Below, in pieces: positions 24,496 to 35,608 of a stretch of 64,000 nucleotides of DNA. The first letter of the stretch is position 1; each line of letters begins with the position of its first letter. Below the pieces are notes generated by a model. The model was given only the letters and a program-made list of their open reading frames with translations, was not told the origin of the DNA and did not search any database. Origin of the DNA: Batkoa obscura (lineage: Eukaryota; Entomophthoromycota; Entomophthoromycetes; Entomophthorales; Batkoaceae); assembly GCA_030770535.1 (NCBI GenBank), contig JASVEC010000003.1, forward strand, positions 992,001 through 1,056,000, in the 5' to 3' direction. The position numbers and the translations under genes are program-made.

Positions 24496-25494
24496 ATGCT
24501 TTATAATTACTCACCTCCTTTATTAAGTACAACAAACTATGTACCTACTACTTCGTTATCTTTAACTCATGCTATTTTTGAATCTCAGATTCAACCTAAA
24601 CCAAAACTATTAATACGTAAAATTTCAGGAGAAGTTGTTAAACCGATATTAAAAAGAGAAGATAGTTTTAACAGTAAACATGTATTAAAGAGTGTTCAGT
24701 TTTCAAGTAAAGAATTAGCCAAAATAGTGCGATTCGATAAAACATTATGTCCTCAATCTATTAGTGGGAAAATACCTTTGAGTATTAAATTGATTAATTT
24801 TAATTCAACTGTAGATAGGTATTATCATATGGTTCATTTAGAAGGTATTGAATTAAGTAAAGATAAGTCGAGAATTCAAGGGTTAATAAATGTAACTAAT
24901 ATAACATTTCAAAAAGAAGTTATAGTGAGATATACTTTTGATAATTGGACTTCATTTTCACATATCGATGCTTATCATCATAAAAGTATAAATCAAGATA
25001 AAGATCAATTTCAATTTGTATTAACCTTACCAAAAGATAAGTTAACGAGCGAAGATGTAAATATGGAATATAATTTAAAATTCGCGATTCAATATAATGT
25101 ATGTAATAACGAGTATTGGGATAACAACGAAGGTAAAAATTATACGGTAGCCATTAAACCCAGTGTATATATTAAAGAACCAAAGCCAAGCCTTGGTTCA
25201 AGATATTGTATCAACGATAGCTTAAAGGAAGAAGTAGTAAATCAACATATTAAATGTATACCGAAATCGAGTTATAAACAAAACGATTTTATATCGATAA
25301 ATGAAACTTTTTTTACATCGTCAAATGTATTCAATAATATACAGTGTAATAATAACCTTTTGAGCTCTTCTCCTATCCACTTATCTTGTTCCCCAGTTTA
25401 TGGTATGGGTTGGGCTAAAGCAGGTTCATCTTGGTTTGACTCCATCACTATAGATTCTTTCAGTCATTCACCACCAGTTTCTTTTAGTTCTTAG
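24496..25494 (+). CDS. CBM21 / PP1 glycogen-targeting regulatory subunit, copy 3, 332 aa
   Basis: Single exon. N-terminus SLSLTHAIFES resembles ISFTHATYER of copy 1. PP1-docking motif LKSVQF, then IVRFDKTLCPQSISGKIPLS, then CBM21: GIELSKDKSRIQGLINV, KEVIVRYTFDNWTSF, NEYWDNNEGKNYTVAI. The tail carries GSRYCINDSLK and IHLSCSPVYGMGWAKAGS, the latter matching SCSP...GWGKS in copy 2. It is the shortest of the three. Same inferred role in glycogen metabolism; the three copies may target PP1 in different growth stages, but nothing here shows how they are regulated. Confidence 0.87.
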   Translation: MLYNYSPPLLSTTNYVPTTSLSLTHAIFESQIQPKPKLLIRKISGEVVKPILKREDSFNSKHVLKSVQFSSKELAKIVRFDKTLCPQSISGKIPLSIKLINFNSTVDRYYHMVHLEGIELSKDKSRIQGLINVTNITFQKEVIVRYTFDNWTSFSHIDAYHHKSINQDKDQFQFVLTLPKDKLTSEDVNMEYNLKFAIQYNVCNNEYWDNNEGKNYTVAIKPSVYIKEPKPSLGSRYCINDSLKEEVVNQHIKCIPKSSYKQNDFISINETFFTSSNVFNNIQCNNNLLSSSPIHLSCSPVYGMGWAKAGSSWFDSITIDSFSHSPPVSFSS

Positions 25495-26995
25495 GTTTTT
25501 GATTCTTTTTAGTTTTAGTTTAATAAATTATGTATTTTTTTACAACAAGGTGATAGGAAATTTTCATGTTTGTTTTAAGTTGTAAAATATTTACTGTAGT
25601 TTTTGATTTATGATTACAAATCATAAAGTTGAATTTTTTTGAAATTTTGGGTAAATAATGTATAATAGTTGAATCTCATAAACCTTTTCCTGGACTAGAT
25701 CTTTTAATAAAACACCCGTTCAGCATTTCCAGATCCGCTAAAAGTCAACCTTGAATTATCGAAAAAGCTATATCAAACTATTCTTTTTAATTTTTATATT
25801 AAGACCTAAAAATCCCCTTAACACTTATCCCAATTCCTTAATTTTTCTCCATTGTTTTTTGAGTGAATAAATGCCTATTAGCTCTTGTAGTAATGTTTAT
25901 TTTTAGGCGGAAATTACTATGGCTATGAATGTATCTAGATTCTTTTGGGCAAAATTTGTGACTATGTTTTGCAGTAAAAATTTGCAAAATGATTGTTTTG
26001 ATATAAAATACTTATAAAACATGAATGTTTTATTTAATTTAATTGTTAGAAAGGTTTTTTTGTGATATCATTTTTTTAGTATATTCAAGCTAATTTTAAT
26101 AAAGGGTTTTCATCTTAAAAAGTCTAGATACTAAGTGCTTTATTTACCAAAATAAAGACAATATACAAAGAAATGACTCTCCAGGAACACTATAAGGAAG
26201 GAGTTAATTAGTAGGCTTAGAATCCGTTCAAGTATATTGTAATCCCCTCTAGGCTTAACTAAGTCAAAGAGATCACACTTATGCTGAGGTCTCAAAAAGT
26301 TATCCCATTCAAGGTCAGAGATTTAATAGAGGCAATGGGGTTATGAGTGTCATTGATAAATTGATAGGCGAAAAACCTCTTATAAGCATTATAGATGCTT
26401 CTGGCAGTAAAAGGGAACGGAGAAAGGGCTGTAAGGGGCCAATATGGAATGAAAGTTGTAGAAGCGTGAATCTAGTTAAATAGTTTCAACTTTTTAAACA
26501 TTGCGGTATTTTTGTAGTTTTCATTTTTATATTGAATTAATTTTTTATAAACTTTTATCTATTTTAAATAATTTATTTAACTACTAATTAAATACAGATA
26601 TTTTTAATTTTAAAAGTATATTTTCTTACTTCTTTATTGAATTAAAATTAATTATTCTTAAATATGAAAAGTTTCATTTTACTTTTTTAAAATATAGCTT
26701 TTTATATAAATAACTAAAGAAAAATATTTTTATTATATTTTTTTGATTAATCATAGAACCTTAGTTTAATACATAAAAGTGTATTTTAGAAATATATTGA
26801 GGTTATTGATAATTAAATAAATTTCATGTTTAATTAGTATATTTGATATTATTTTATTTTATTTTATCCTATATTGATAAATAATAAAATAGAATTTTTT
26901 TCTAATAAAGTTATACATCAAAATAAAAAATGGGTTTTATATTTTGATAATAATTTTAGTTTAATTTTCTAATAGTTTTAAATAATTTATAAAAC
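25495..26995. other. gene-free stretch with a GC-richer block
   Basis: Mostly AT-rich. About 26190-26470 is noticeably less AT-rich than its surroundings and has an open minus-strand frame of ~50 codons (containing YWPLTALSPFPFTARS and AYKRFFAYQFINDTHNP), unlike the Asn/Lys-heavy local noise. It may be a remnant of a gene or imported DNA; I cannot assign it. Confidence 0.35.
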
Positions 26996-27099
26996 ATATG
27001 GGGGTGTTTTTTTGGCTTCATTATTTTTTCATTTTTTGAGCGCTATTTAGCGGAAAGATTGTTAGTGAAATTCTTAAACAATAAAATACATCCCCATAT
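26996..27099 (+). mobile_element. Hairpin MITE copy 5
   Basis: ATAT-GGGGGTGTTTTTTTGG...ACATCCCC-ATAT. Confidence 0.87.
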
Positions 27100-27960
27100 A
27101 GAGATGTATTTTATTGTTCAAGATGTAACTAAATATTCTATGATTTGTGTATAAAAAATGGACAAAACATAGAAACAAAAAACGTTAAGAGTTTTTTTAT
27201 AACAATAGATCGATTATAATAATATTTATTTTCCGCGTAAAAATAAAATAAAATGAAAATCAATACAAGAACATTAGTCTATTCTATTGTTTTTTATATT
27301 GTATCCTAAAGCATCATTACTTAATAATGTTATTTTTAGCTTAATTAAAAAAAAAATTTCAATTGGACGACTTGGTAAGTCAGACTAACTTTATTCTTGA
27401 AATTATATAAAAAAATAGGTAACAATACCAGTATCATACTACTTTTAAATAGCCAAGGTTTTCCATTTTTAATAAAAAGATTAAATTTTATTGTTTTTTC
27501 GGGTTTTTAATATATTAACACTGGGTAATTGCGATGGTTGAGTTAACTTGTTATGTATCAAAATGAGATAACTATAGCTGTCATTCTTTAAATGATTAAT
27601 CATAAGAAAAAAACACTATAACTATGTTATTCTCAAAGCTACGGTTATAATGTATATCCATAATATTAAAAATCTATCAATGCTAAAGTAGATATATATA
27701 AAATAATTTATTAAAATAATTGTTTGTTATCAACTATATGTAGCTTTTGCGATTAATTTGTATCGTGAGAACTATATTTTATATGTTTATTAATGGTTTA
27801 GTTTACTAACTAAAATAAAATACAGGTGGTATTATAATGACCACTCATATTATTACTCAGCTGATGAATAGAATTATAATGAATAAAAGTTACATTTATT
27901 ATAAGTATAAATATTCAAAATATCCAAAATAATGAATCAAACTAAAATTAGTTTTATAAA
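27100..27960. other. intergenic, upstream of the protease gene
   Basis: No gene recognised. A TATAAATATTC-like stretch about 55 bp before the protease ATG could be its core promoter. Confidence 0.4.
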
Positions 27961-28833
27961 ATGAAATTCAGCCTTTATTCTTTATTCCTCATTGCTGGTG
28001 TTGTATCTGGACAAGACCAAAGAATTATCAATGGCCAAGAGTCAGTACCTTTCTCTCACCCATTCGTTGTTTCATTACAAAGAAGTGGTAGTCATTTCTG
28101 TGGTGGTTCTATCCTTGACCGTAATACTATTATTACTGCCGCTCATTGTTCCCAAACAACCCCTTCAAGTGTCACTGTCAATGTACATCGCCACGATTTA
28201 AGAAAGACTGGAGCTAGTGAAAATGGTGCAAGTTTATTAGTAAAATCCATCAATAATCACCCACAATATTCTTCTAATACATTAACTTATGATGTATCTG
28301 TCTGGAAATTAGCTGCCCCAATTCCAAGTAACCTTCAAGTTGAATTTGTTACTTTAGATTCTTCTAACATTGGTCAAACTGTTGGTTTACAAACCATTGG
28401 AGTTGGATGGGGTAGAACTAACCCAAATACTAACACTTTATCTCCAGTATTAAGAGAAGCTATATTACCAGTTTATAGCCATGGCCCATGTAATACTGCT
28501 TATGGAAATTTCTTAAAGAAAGAACATCATATCTGTGCCGGATATAAAGAGGGACTTAAAAGTATGTATATATAGAGATAAATATAAGTATAAAACACTA
28601 ATATTTTTATTAGGCGCTTGCAATGGTGACTCTGGTAGTCCTTTATTTGTTAAACAAGGTGGAAACATTCAAGTTGGTATTGCAAGTTTCGTATCTGGTA
28701 GCAAATGCTTAGCCCCAGAAGCACCAACTGTAAGTTTATTCATAACATATTATAATAGTTATTTATTTTTTAGGTATATTCTCGTGTTAATACATATATT
28801 AGCTTCATTCGTCAGATTCAATCAAAACCTTAG
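27961..28833 (+). CDS. Secreted trypsin-fold serine protease with elastase-like pocket, 258 aa, 3 exons
   Basis: Exons 27961-28561, 28614-28729 and 28774-28833; GT-AG, in frame. Residues 1-17 are a signal peptide, then a very short propeptide ending in Arg21 before the mature start IINGQESVPFSHP. S1A catalytic triad: His in TAAHCS, Asp in TYDVSVWKL, Ser in ACNGDSGSP. By motif alignment position 189 is Ser (SACNGDS), 216 is Val (SFVS) and 226 is Thr (PTVYSRV). These are the residues of pancreatic elastase rather than the Asp189 of trypsin. GSP replaces the usual GGP after the active Ser. Cys pairs fit the conserved S1A set. It should be a secreted endopeptidase favouring small aliphatic P1 residues; many fungi that live on animals secrete S1A enzymes. 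Confidence 0.93.
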
Positions 28834-28978
28834 GTTTAATAAAACGTTATTTTATTATGTGACTATTATAATCTTTCGATTTTATTAAAATATAATCTCT
28901 TTTGTATAAAACTATTGGCTAGTTTTAAATTTATAAAAATCCAAAAAAAACCCCCAAAAACTTATTTTTCTTATTGAA

Positions 28979-29461
28979 ATGAGTCGCTTAATTGTTAAAA
29001 GAATATTAAATAAACAAACTATCTGTAATTTGAGAGCTATCTCAATTAGTAAGATACATAATACCAGTTTTATTAATGAACAAAACAATAAAGGAGTGGA
29101 TAAATTCGGTAATTTATACGAGGTACCAGAGTATCCATTTAGTATTCCATTGCAAGATAGGAGTAAAGAAAGTGAAGAGAATCTACGAAGAAGATTAGTT
29201 TACCAATGTCGTAAGCGAGGTATATTAGAGACTGATTTAATCTTGTCAACGTTTGTTGGGAAATATTTAAATGATTTATCCTATGAAGATTGTAAGCAGT
29301 TCGATCAATTATTAAATGAAAATGATTGGGATATTTATTATTGGGCAACCGAAGAAAGAACTCCTCCAGCAAATATAGAAGGACTAAAAGTATTCCAGTT
29401 AATTAAAGAGCATGCTAAAAATAGAGAGAAGAAAGTATTAAGAATGCCAGAATTACTCTAA
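28979..29461 (+). CDS. SDH5: Succinate dehydrogenase assembly factor 2 (Sdh5 family), 160 aa
   Basis: Single exon. Promotes covalent FAD attachment to the SDH flavoprotein in the mitochondrial matrix. The N-terminus (MSRLIVKRILNKQTIC) is a basic presequence. The conserved core is easy to read: ENLRRRLVYQCRKRGILETD, LSTFVGKYLNDLSYEDCKQF, LLNENDWDIYYWATEERTPP. RxRLxYQSRKRGxxExD and DxDIYxWxTG are the family signatures; the last Gly is Glu here. Length is normal for the family. It lies about 145 bp after the protease stop on the same strand, with no sign of linkage in function. Confidence 0.93.
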   Translation: MSRLIVKRILNKQTICNLRAISISKIHNTSFINEQNNKGVDKFGNLYEVPEYPFSIPLQDRSKESEENLRRRLVYQCRKRGILETDLILSTFVGKYLNDLSYEDCKQFDQLLNENDWDIYYWATEERTPPANIEGLKVFQLIKEHAKNREKKVLRMPELL

Positions 29462-29681
29462 ATAAAGATGAAGTTTTATTTATTTTTACGGGTTAATTAG
29501 TCTTATTACTCATTTTTTATATTATTTATATCATCTTAAACATAATATTCCTTTATTTTTGCAAGTTAAAAAGCTTTATACATGCTAAAGTTATGGCTAA
29601 AATGATTGGCTTAAAATTAACTTGTTAATTATTCATTTTAAATTTTCAAAATTCAAGTTTTATTTTGAAATTGAAATCGAA

Positions 29682-31059
29682 ATGGAAAAGTATAAAGTAA
29701 TAAAATCAACTATCATTCCGTTATTATTAACCATTAACATATATAGCGTATTGAAAAATTAGGTGAAGGTAATAGACAAACGACTTAAGTTATACCAAGG
29801 ATAATCATAATTGTCGATTTATAGGAACTTATGGTATTGTTTATAAAGCACAGAATTTAGAAACCAATGAGTTTGTTGCATTAAAACGTATAAGATTGGA
29901 CAACGAAGAAGAAGGGGTATATAATAATACAGATGATTTACTATGACTCTTATTTAAATTAGGTGCCTTGTACAGCTATAAGAGAAATATCTTTACTAAA
30001 AGAGTTAAAGCATTTTAATGTAGTAAAGTAAAATTAATTCAATTAATCCTATTCCAAGTTAAAAAAAAATAGATTACACGATGTGCTTCATGTGGATAAA
30101 AAATTGGTATTAGTTTTTGAATTTTGTGATTCCGATTTAAAGAAATATATGGATGCATTTAATGGAGAATTAGAGCCTATAACTGTTAAAGTAATATTTC
30201 AGTGTATAAAAACCATAGAATTATACTAACCCATTTTAGCATTTACTATATCAACTATTAATGGGACTAGCTTTCTGCCACCACAATAGAGTTCTACATA
30301 GAGTAAATATCAGTATTATACTTTATTGATAAATAATTTATGAATAATTCAGGATTTAAAGCCTCACAATTTACTTATAAATAAGGTATATATGAAATCT
30401 TAGTTAACTATAATAGCTTAATTTATCTTGTACTTTATGAAGAAGGGAGAACTAAAATTAGCAGATTTTGGTTTGGCTAGAGCTTTTGGTATCCCTGTTA
30501 GAAGTTATTCTCATGAAGTAATAACTACGGATAGTTAAATAAAGTTAAGTTAACTAATTACTAGGTTGTTACTTTATGGTATCGTCCACCTGACGTATTA
30601 ATGGGATCGAGACATTATGATACAGCCATTGATATTTGGTCAGTTGGTTGTATATTTGCAGGTATTTCAACTTTGCTTTATTATATAATAAATAATAAAA
30701 TAATAATTGTAGAAATGTCATCTGGATTACCATTATTTCCAGGAAATTCAGTAAAAGATCAATTAGTAAGGATTTTCAAAATACTAGGAACTCCAACCGA
30801 ATTAACGTGGCCTGGGGTCTCTCTTCTACCTGATTTTAAGCCATTCCCAGATTTCCCATCTACTTCACTTGCTCCTTTGGTCCCAAAGTTAGAACCACAA
30901 GGTGTTGATTTACTTATGGTACTATATTATATTATATCATAGTTTTATTCATACTTAATAATATTTTATTAGCGCTTGCTAGAATACGATCCTTCTAAGA
31001 GGATTACTGCTCATGCAGCACTTTCTCACCCATATTTCGCAGATATCGAAAAAGACTAA
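29682..31059 (+). CDS. CDK5/Pho85-type cyclin-dependent kinase with PCTAIRE helix, 290 aa, 11 exons
   Basis: Exons 29682-29696, 29747-29768, 29825-29916, 29963-30027, 30073-30190, 30240-30302, 30353-30385, 30443-30517, 30565-30661, 30713-30918 and 30973-31059; all introns 40-57 bp GT-AG. The translated chain reads like human CDK5 end to end: [13 protein letters not shown] loop with inhibitory Thr/Tyr, [55 protein letters not shown] and [15 protein letters not shown]. The cyclin-binding helix is PCTAIRE (CDK5 has PSSALRE, Pho85 PSTAIRE). The T-loop has RSYSHEVVT, with Ser as in CDK5 and no activating Thr. It is probably the Pho85-like kinase acting with Pcl-type cyclins in nutrient, glycogen and polarity control. 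Yeast Pho85 inhibits glycogen synthase, which would link it to the CBM21 genes here. Confidence 0.93.
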
Positions 31060-32201
31060 TTTGGTTCTTATTTTATATGAGCATTATTTTTTGTTATAGT
31101 CTAATATATTTAGTCATACGATACCTTAATTATTCTATTTATAACTTTGATACTTTAAGAATGACTGAGATTCATAGATTAAGCTAGAATTTATTTTACA
31201 AAGCTAATAAATATAATGATAAACTAGTGGAATGGGTATAAACATAATATATAGTATATTAGCTTAGATATTTACTATTACTGTATTTATATAATTCTAG
31301 TGAGATTTGAGCCAGAAAAGCCAGAGATAAACAGTTTTTTTTAGATTAGTCGTTTTCAAGGGAATTGGGAAGATTCCGTGAAAGTGTTTCAATTTGAGCC
31401 GTAAACTGCTTCTATAAAACCTTAAAAGAATAAAAATCCCAAGTTGTTTATAGTTAGAGGTAAGAAAGGTTTATAAGGAACTGGTTGATAATGTGGCTGG
31501 AGGAACCGGGAGGTGATAAGAGAAGGGAGATATGATTGTGTTGATTGCGAGAAATGCTCTAAGTTTGATTGACCAACTAGTGATTTGATTAGGCTGGATT
31601 TCATATAGGAAAATTACATTTTGTATAATGCTATTCAGGAGTGAAGAAGGTAGGAACATGCAAAGGCGGTGGCCATTTGGTTATTTGAGGATAAATTTAT
31701 GTAAAGGAGTGGATGGCCCAAAATCTCGCTGTTGTTATAAAAGCCTGAGGTATACTTCCTTAAAATCTTGAATGGTAAAAATATCAAAGGTTTGATCAAT
31801 AAAATTAAGAAGTAATAGTAGAGAAGTAACATATTATCTACACAACATCCTTTGTTTTTAAAAATATTATTCTACGGAAATCATAAAGAATAAGGTAAAA
31901 TGTTATATTATAAATAAATATAAATACAAATATAAATATAAATATAAATTGCAACACTCATCAATACAATGCTTCTATATTATTTTATAATATATATAGT
32001 GTTGCTAAAATTGCGTATGAGCCTGCTTGGTGTTTTTAAAAGTAAAGACGTAAGTGTATAGGAGATAAATATGATACTATAAGTTACATTATTAATCTAA
32101 ACTTAAATGCTTCAACTATTAGCTTGACCTTTAAAATATAATAAACAAAAGATTGTAAATAAAATAAAAGATAATACCATAAATGATTTATTTTAACTGT
32201 G
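31060..32201. other. gene-free stretch with a GC-richer block
   Basis: About 31290-31720 is less AT-rich than its flanks and has short minus-strand frames without recognisable motifs. An ATAAAT-type microsatellite lies at about 31910-31949. No gene accepted. Confidence 0.4.
31910..31949. repeat. ATAAAT-type microsatellite
   Basis: About six imperfect ATAAAT/ACAAAT units in a row. Confidence 0.75.
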
Positions 32202-32277
32202 ATTATACAATATATAAAACAATATTTTTATAACACTCAAAGTGAGAAAGTAGGTTATTAGACTTTAATTCACTATC

Positions 32278-32382
32278 ATTTGGGGGTTTTTTTTGGTTTC
32301 ATTACTTTTTCCATCTTTTAAGCGCTATTTCAGCGGAAAAATTGTTAGCAAAATTCTTAAACACAAAAATACATCCCCATTT
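32278..32382 (+). mobile_element. Hairpin MITE copy 6, in F-box pseudogene 3' end
   Basis: ATTT-GGGGGTTTTTTTTGG...ACATCCCC-ATTT. The non-ATAT flanks are identical on both sides, and the paralogue's empty site has AAAT once (minus strand, near 41420), supporting a target duplication. Confidence 0.88.
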
Positions 32383-33218
32383 ATAGATTTTCTATCAATT
32401 TGAACCAAAAACTGTTTCTTATAAAAAACTAGTTTGATTACTTTATAATTATCATAATAGCATACCCCGTTTGTAAAAGTAACTACTTTGATGTTATGTA
32501 AAAGGAATATTATATGAAATAGATTATTAGTTGAGATGCTACATTCTTTAAAAATTACTTTTTTAATTGATTTAAAGTGTATAAAACTGTTATTTCCGTA
32601 TACTATCCTATGTTTACTCATTTTGAGAGCCTCAGAAACATAATGTTTCAAACCAAACCCTCGGTTTGTATACTTTAACTTATGGATAGTTAATATCTGG
32701 AGATTCTGCAAATGTAAAATAGTTTTAAAGACAGACTCAAAAATACCTAAGTCACTAATATGTATTTCTTTTAAACATGAAAAGTCAAAAAGCAGACTTA
32801 CATTAGACATTGGTTTAGTAAAGCCAAAAGATTGAATATTTAGATGCGACAATTTAACTATATCATCACATATGAAATTATCTATATTTATATACACTTC
32901 TTTATTTTAAAAACATCTCTTAAATAACTTAAGCCAACTTTATTTATTGGTGTACCTATTAACTTCAATGTTTCAAGTGAATAAAATTTGGAAGCATCAC
33001 TTAAACTTGAAGATATCGAAAATATACCACAGATAATTACTCGCTTCTTTAGCTGGATAAACGACTCCTTTAATTTTTCAATCCCATTTAAGTTGATTGA
33101 AGTACATCTAATTATTAAAGTCTTAAGCTGATATGCATCAAATGAATTGACAAGATAATCTAAATCGATTGAGCCTTTAATTGTAACAGTGAATTTCCTA
33201 ACTTTAGATAATAAATTC

Positions 33219-33325
33219 ATATGAGGATGTATTTTTTTGTTTAAGAATTTTGCTAACAATCTTTCCGCTGAAATAACGCTTAAAAAATGGAAAAAGTAAT
33301 GAAGCCAAAAAAAACACCCCCATAT
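33219..33325 (-). mobile_element. Hairpin MITE copy 7, in F-box pseudogene
   Basis: ATAT-GAGGATG...CACCCCC-ATAT. The intact paralogue has a single ATAT at the same codon position (AAAGCATATTAACTT, minus strand near 42270). Confidence 0.88.
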
Positions 33326-33916
33326 GCTTTAACAAAATAGCTTTGTAATCCTTCTTAATAGTCAATATCATGTTCTTTAGATAAGGCAACTATTGTGGTA
33401 CTAAGTTATCCAACAAGCGGCACTGGGTAATTTCAAGTAATCAGCATGTAATATTTTACTTCTGGGGCATAATGTCAATGAGTTTAATTGTTCATTTGTT
33501 ATTTTCAAGTATTGTACATTATCATTGTGACATTTATAAAAAGTGTGTTGAATCCATGACTAGGCTGGTGAGTGTAAGTAAGCTGAATAGGATAAGTTAT
33601 AAAAAATGAGATGGCTAATTTGTTTAAACAACGCCTTGTTTAAAAGCCTTAAATCAAACAATTGATCTGGAGGTAAGAACCTAAAAATAGTATCGACTAC
33701 AATGTCAGGTAAGTTATCTAATTTTAAAGTACTTATTTTATATCAAATTGAAAAATAAAGTCTTAGGTTTTCCTTTATTTGTACCATTTTTAAAGATGTA
33801 GCTTATAAAAAGGTTATCTTATTATTTACTCACTTTTTATTCAAATGATATAAACTATATCAAACTTACCCTATTGTTCGTTCATTTTAATAGTTGAGCT
33901 AAATGTTTTAGGCTTT

Positions 33917-34024
33917 ATATGAAGGTGTTTTTATTTTATTTCATCACTTTTTCCATTTTTTAAGTACTGTTTGAGTGGAAAGACTATCAGTAAAATCCTT
34001 AAACAAAAAAACACATTCCCATAT
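33917..34024 (+). mobile_element. Hairpin MITE copy 8
   Basis: ATAT-GAAGGTGTTTTTATTTT...ACATTCCC-ATAT, 180 bp upstream of the F-box pseudogene. Diverged near its left end. Confidence 0.8.
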
Positions 34025-35608
34025 CTTTGTTTATTTAATATTACTGCAAAAATACTTTTAAAAAACTATAGTTTAAACATCTTAATTGCACAGACTATTT
34101 TAAAAGGTTTTCTCATATATAATTTAATATTATAAAATCAAAATAGGATGCTTGATATAAAGAATTTAGTATAAATACTTATAGTAGCAACATATTTAGT
34201 GTGTTTTCTTCTATGCTTGTGTAAACATGAACCTAATCTAAAATTAATAAGTTTATATAATTTCATTAGACGCTATTAAAATTAATAATAGTAATTTTTA
34301 AAAAAAAAAAATATTTTTCGGTTGGTTGAAAATGTTAAAAGCTTTTGCTATAGTTAAAAGACACAAGGGAGTATAAATATGCAGGCGAACGTGATAACAT
34401 TATTTTTGGGCTGTTTTTGTATTAGAGAGAGCACCTCTTCTGTGTACAATTTATTCCATTTAGTGTATGTTTTATAGCAGAAAATTTAGAGGGCTTTGTG
34501 CAGATAAAATACTACACAAAAATCAATCTATGGCTAATTTAATTTTTCGACTTAGAAAAGTCAATAATCATATTAGAACTTCACATTTATTAATTGGTGC
34601 TTTGAAGTGTTTACGCTATTAATAAAGTTCTTATTAGGTTTTGATTTTTATACACTTAATCCGTGATCATTTAACTGTATATTATTAAATTCAACCTTAA
34701 TTAACATAGTTGCTACTGTCGAAAGTGGAGAAATAATTAGCGAAATATTCTATGATTTAAAATATAACAAATATTTTGTCCTAAAGCTTCTACTTTAAGA
34801 GAATAGACTATATAACCACTCTTATTATGAATAATACAAATAATTCTGCAAAATATAATTATTTCCAAAGGACATTGCTTTATAGTGACAAATGTGGAGT
34901 TTAATATTTGCCATAAAAATTTGTGGGTTAAAAGTTCGGTTATAAAAATAAGAGCTTTTAATACTGTTTTCTTTTATATTAATGGGGATATACTAAAAGT
35001 AGAAATCCTCTTTTTTATTCAACTCATGATTTCATTTTTTAAAACTATATATATGGTCCTTTTAATTTTTTTTACTATCCCCGCTTCTTTTTTACATACA
35101 TGATTATATTAATATAAAACTATATTCTATTGTTGAGTTATAATGAAAACTTTTGAGTAGAAGGAGCAAATTAAAAATAATGTAATTTGGGAATTAAAGG
35201 GATCTTTAATTCATAATCCGTGCGTTATGCCTTGTTGTATAATAAAACAAAAAGAATAACAAATTTAAGTTTATGGATATTACAAAAGTGGTGCTAATAA
35301 ACAAAATGTGATTGGTTGAATTCAAGGTTTAAATCTGAATCCATATTTTCAAAACTATTATATTATTTATTGGATAACATAATGAATATACTCAATTTAA
35401 AGGCCTATTATTAGTTAATCTCACTTTTAATATGGCAATTTACGCTAGTGAAAGAATTGATTATTTTTCATCTATATAACTTGTTCTTAATTGTATAATA
35501 TAAAACTTAGAGTCTAGACCATTTTCTTGAACTATATAAACAGTCTAAGTAGATTTAAATGATATTTTAATATTAATCGTTTTTTATTTTTAAAATAAAT
35601 ACTCCATC
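34025..35608. other. gene-free AT-rich stretch
   Basis: No coding frame accepted; a 72-codon plus-strand frame near 34885 is hydrophobic noise without motifs. No repeat family seen. Confidence 0.5.

Larger units (their letters stand above)
32202..33736 (-). pseudogene. F-box/LRR-like pseudogene interrupted by two MITEs
   Basis: Aligns end to end with the intact gene at 41337-42719. The start-equivalent codon at 33736-33734 is ATA instead of ATG (STLKLDNLPDIVVDTIFRFL against TTLKLDNLPDIVTDTIFDFL). The early part (about 33600-33350) has several in-frame stops, for example after LHSPA and after NSCLI. A MITE at 33219-33325 splits LLKHM from NLLSKVRKFTVTIKG. The middle (33200-32890) and later part (32890-32390, ending VQIDRKS) stay open but in two frames. 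A second MITE at 32278-32382 lies just before the last 25 codons, which resume as NDSELKSNNLLSHFE and end at a TAA matching the intact copy's end. So the gene decayed after duplication, and both MITEs entered a recognisable coding sequence. Confidence 0.85.

Noticed and set aside
34885-35103. 72-codon hydrophobic plus-strand frame
   Set aside because: No motif, composition of intergenic noise, no intron joining it to other open sequence.
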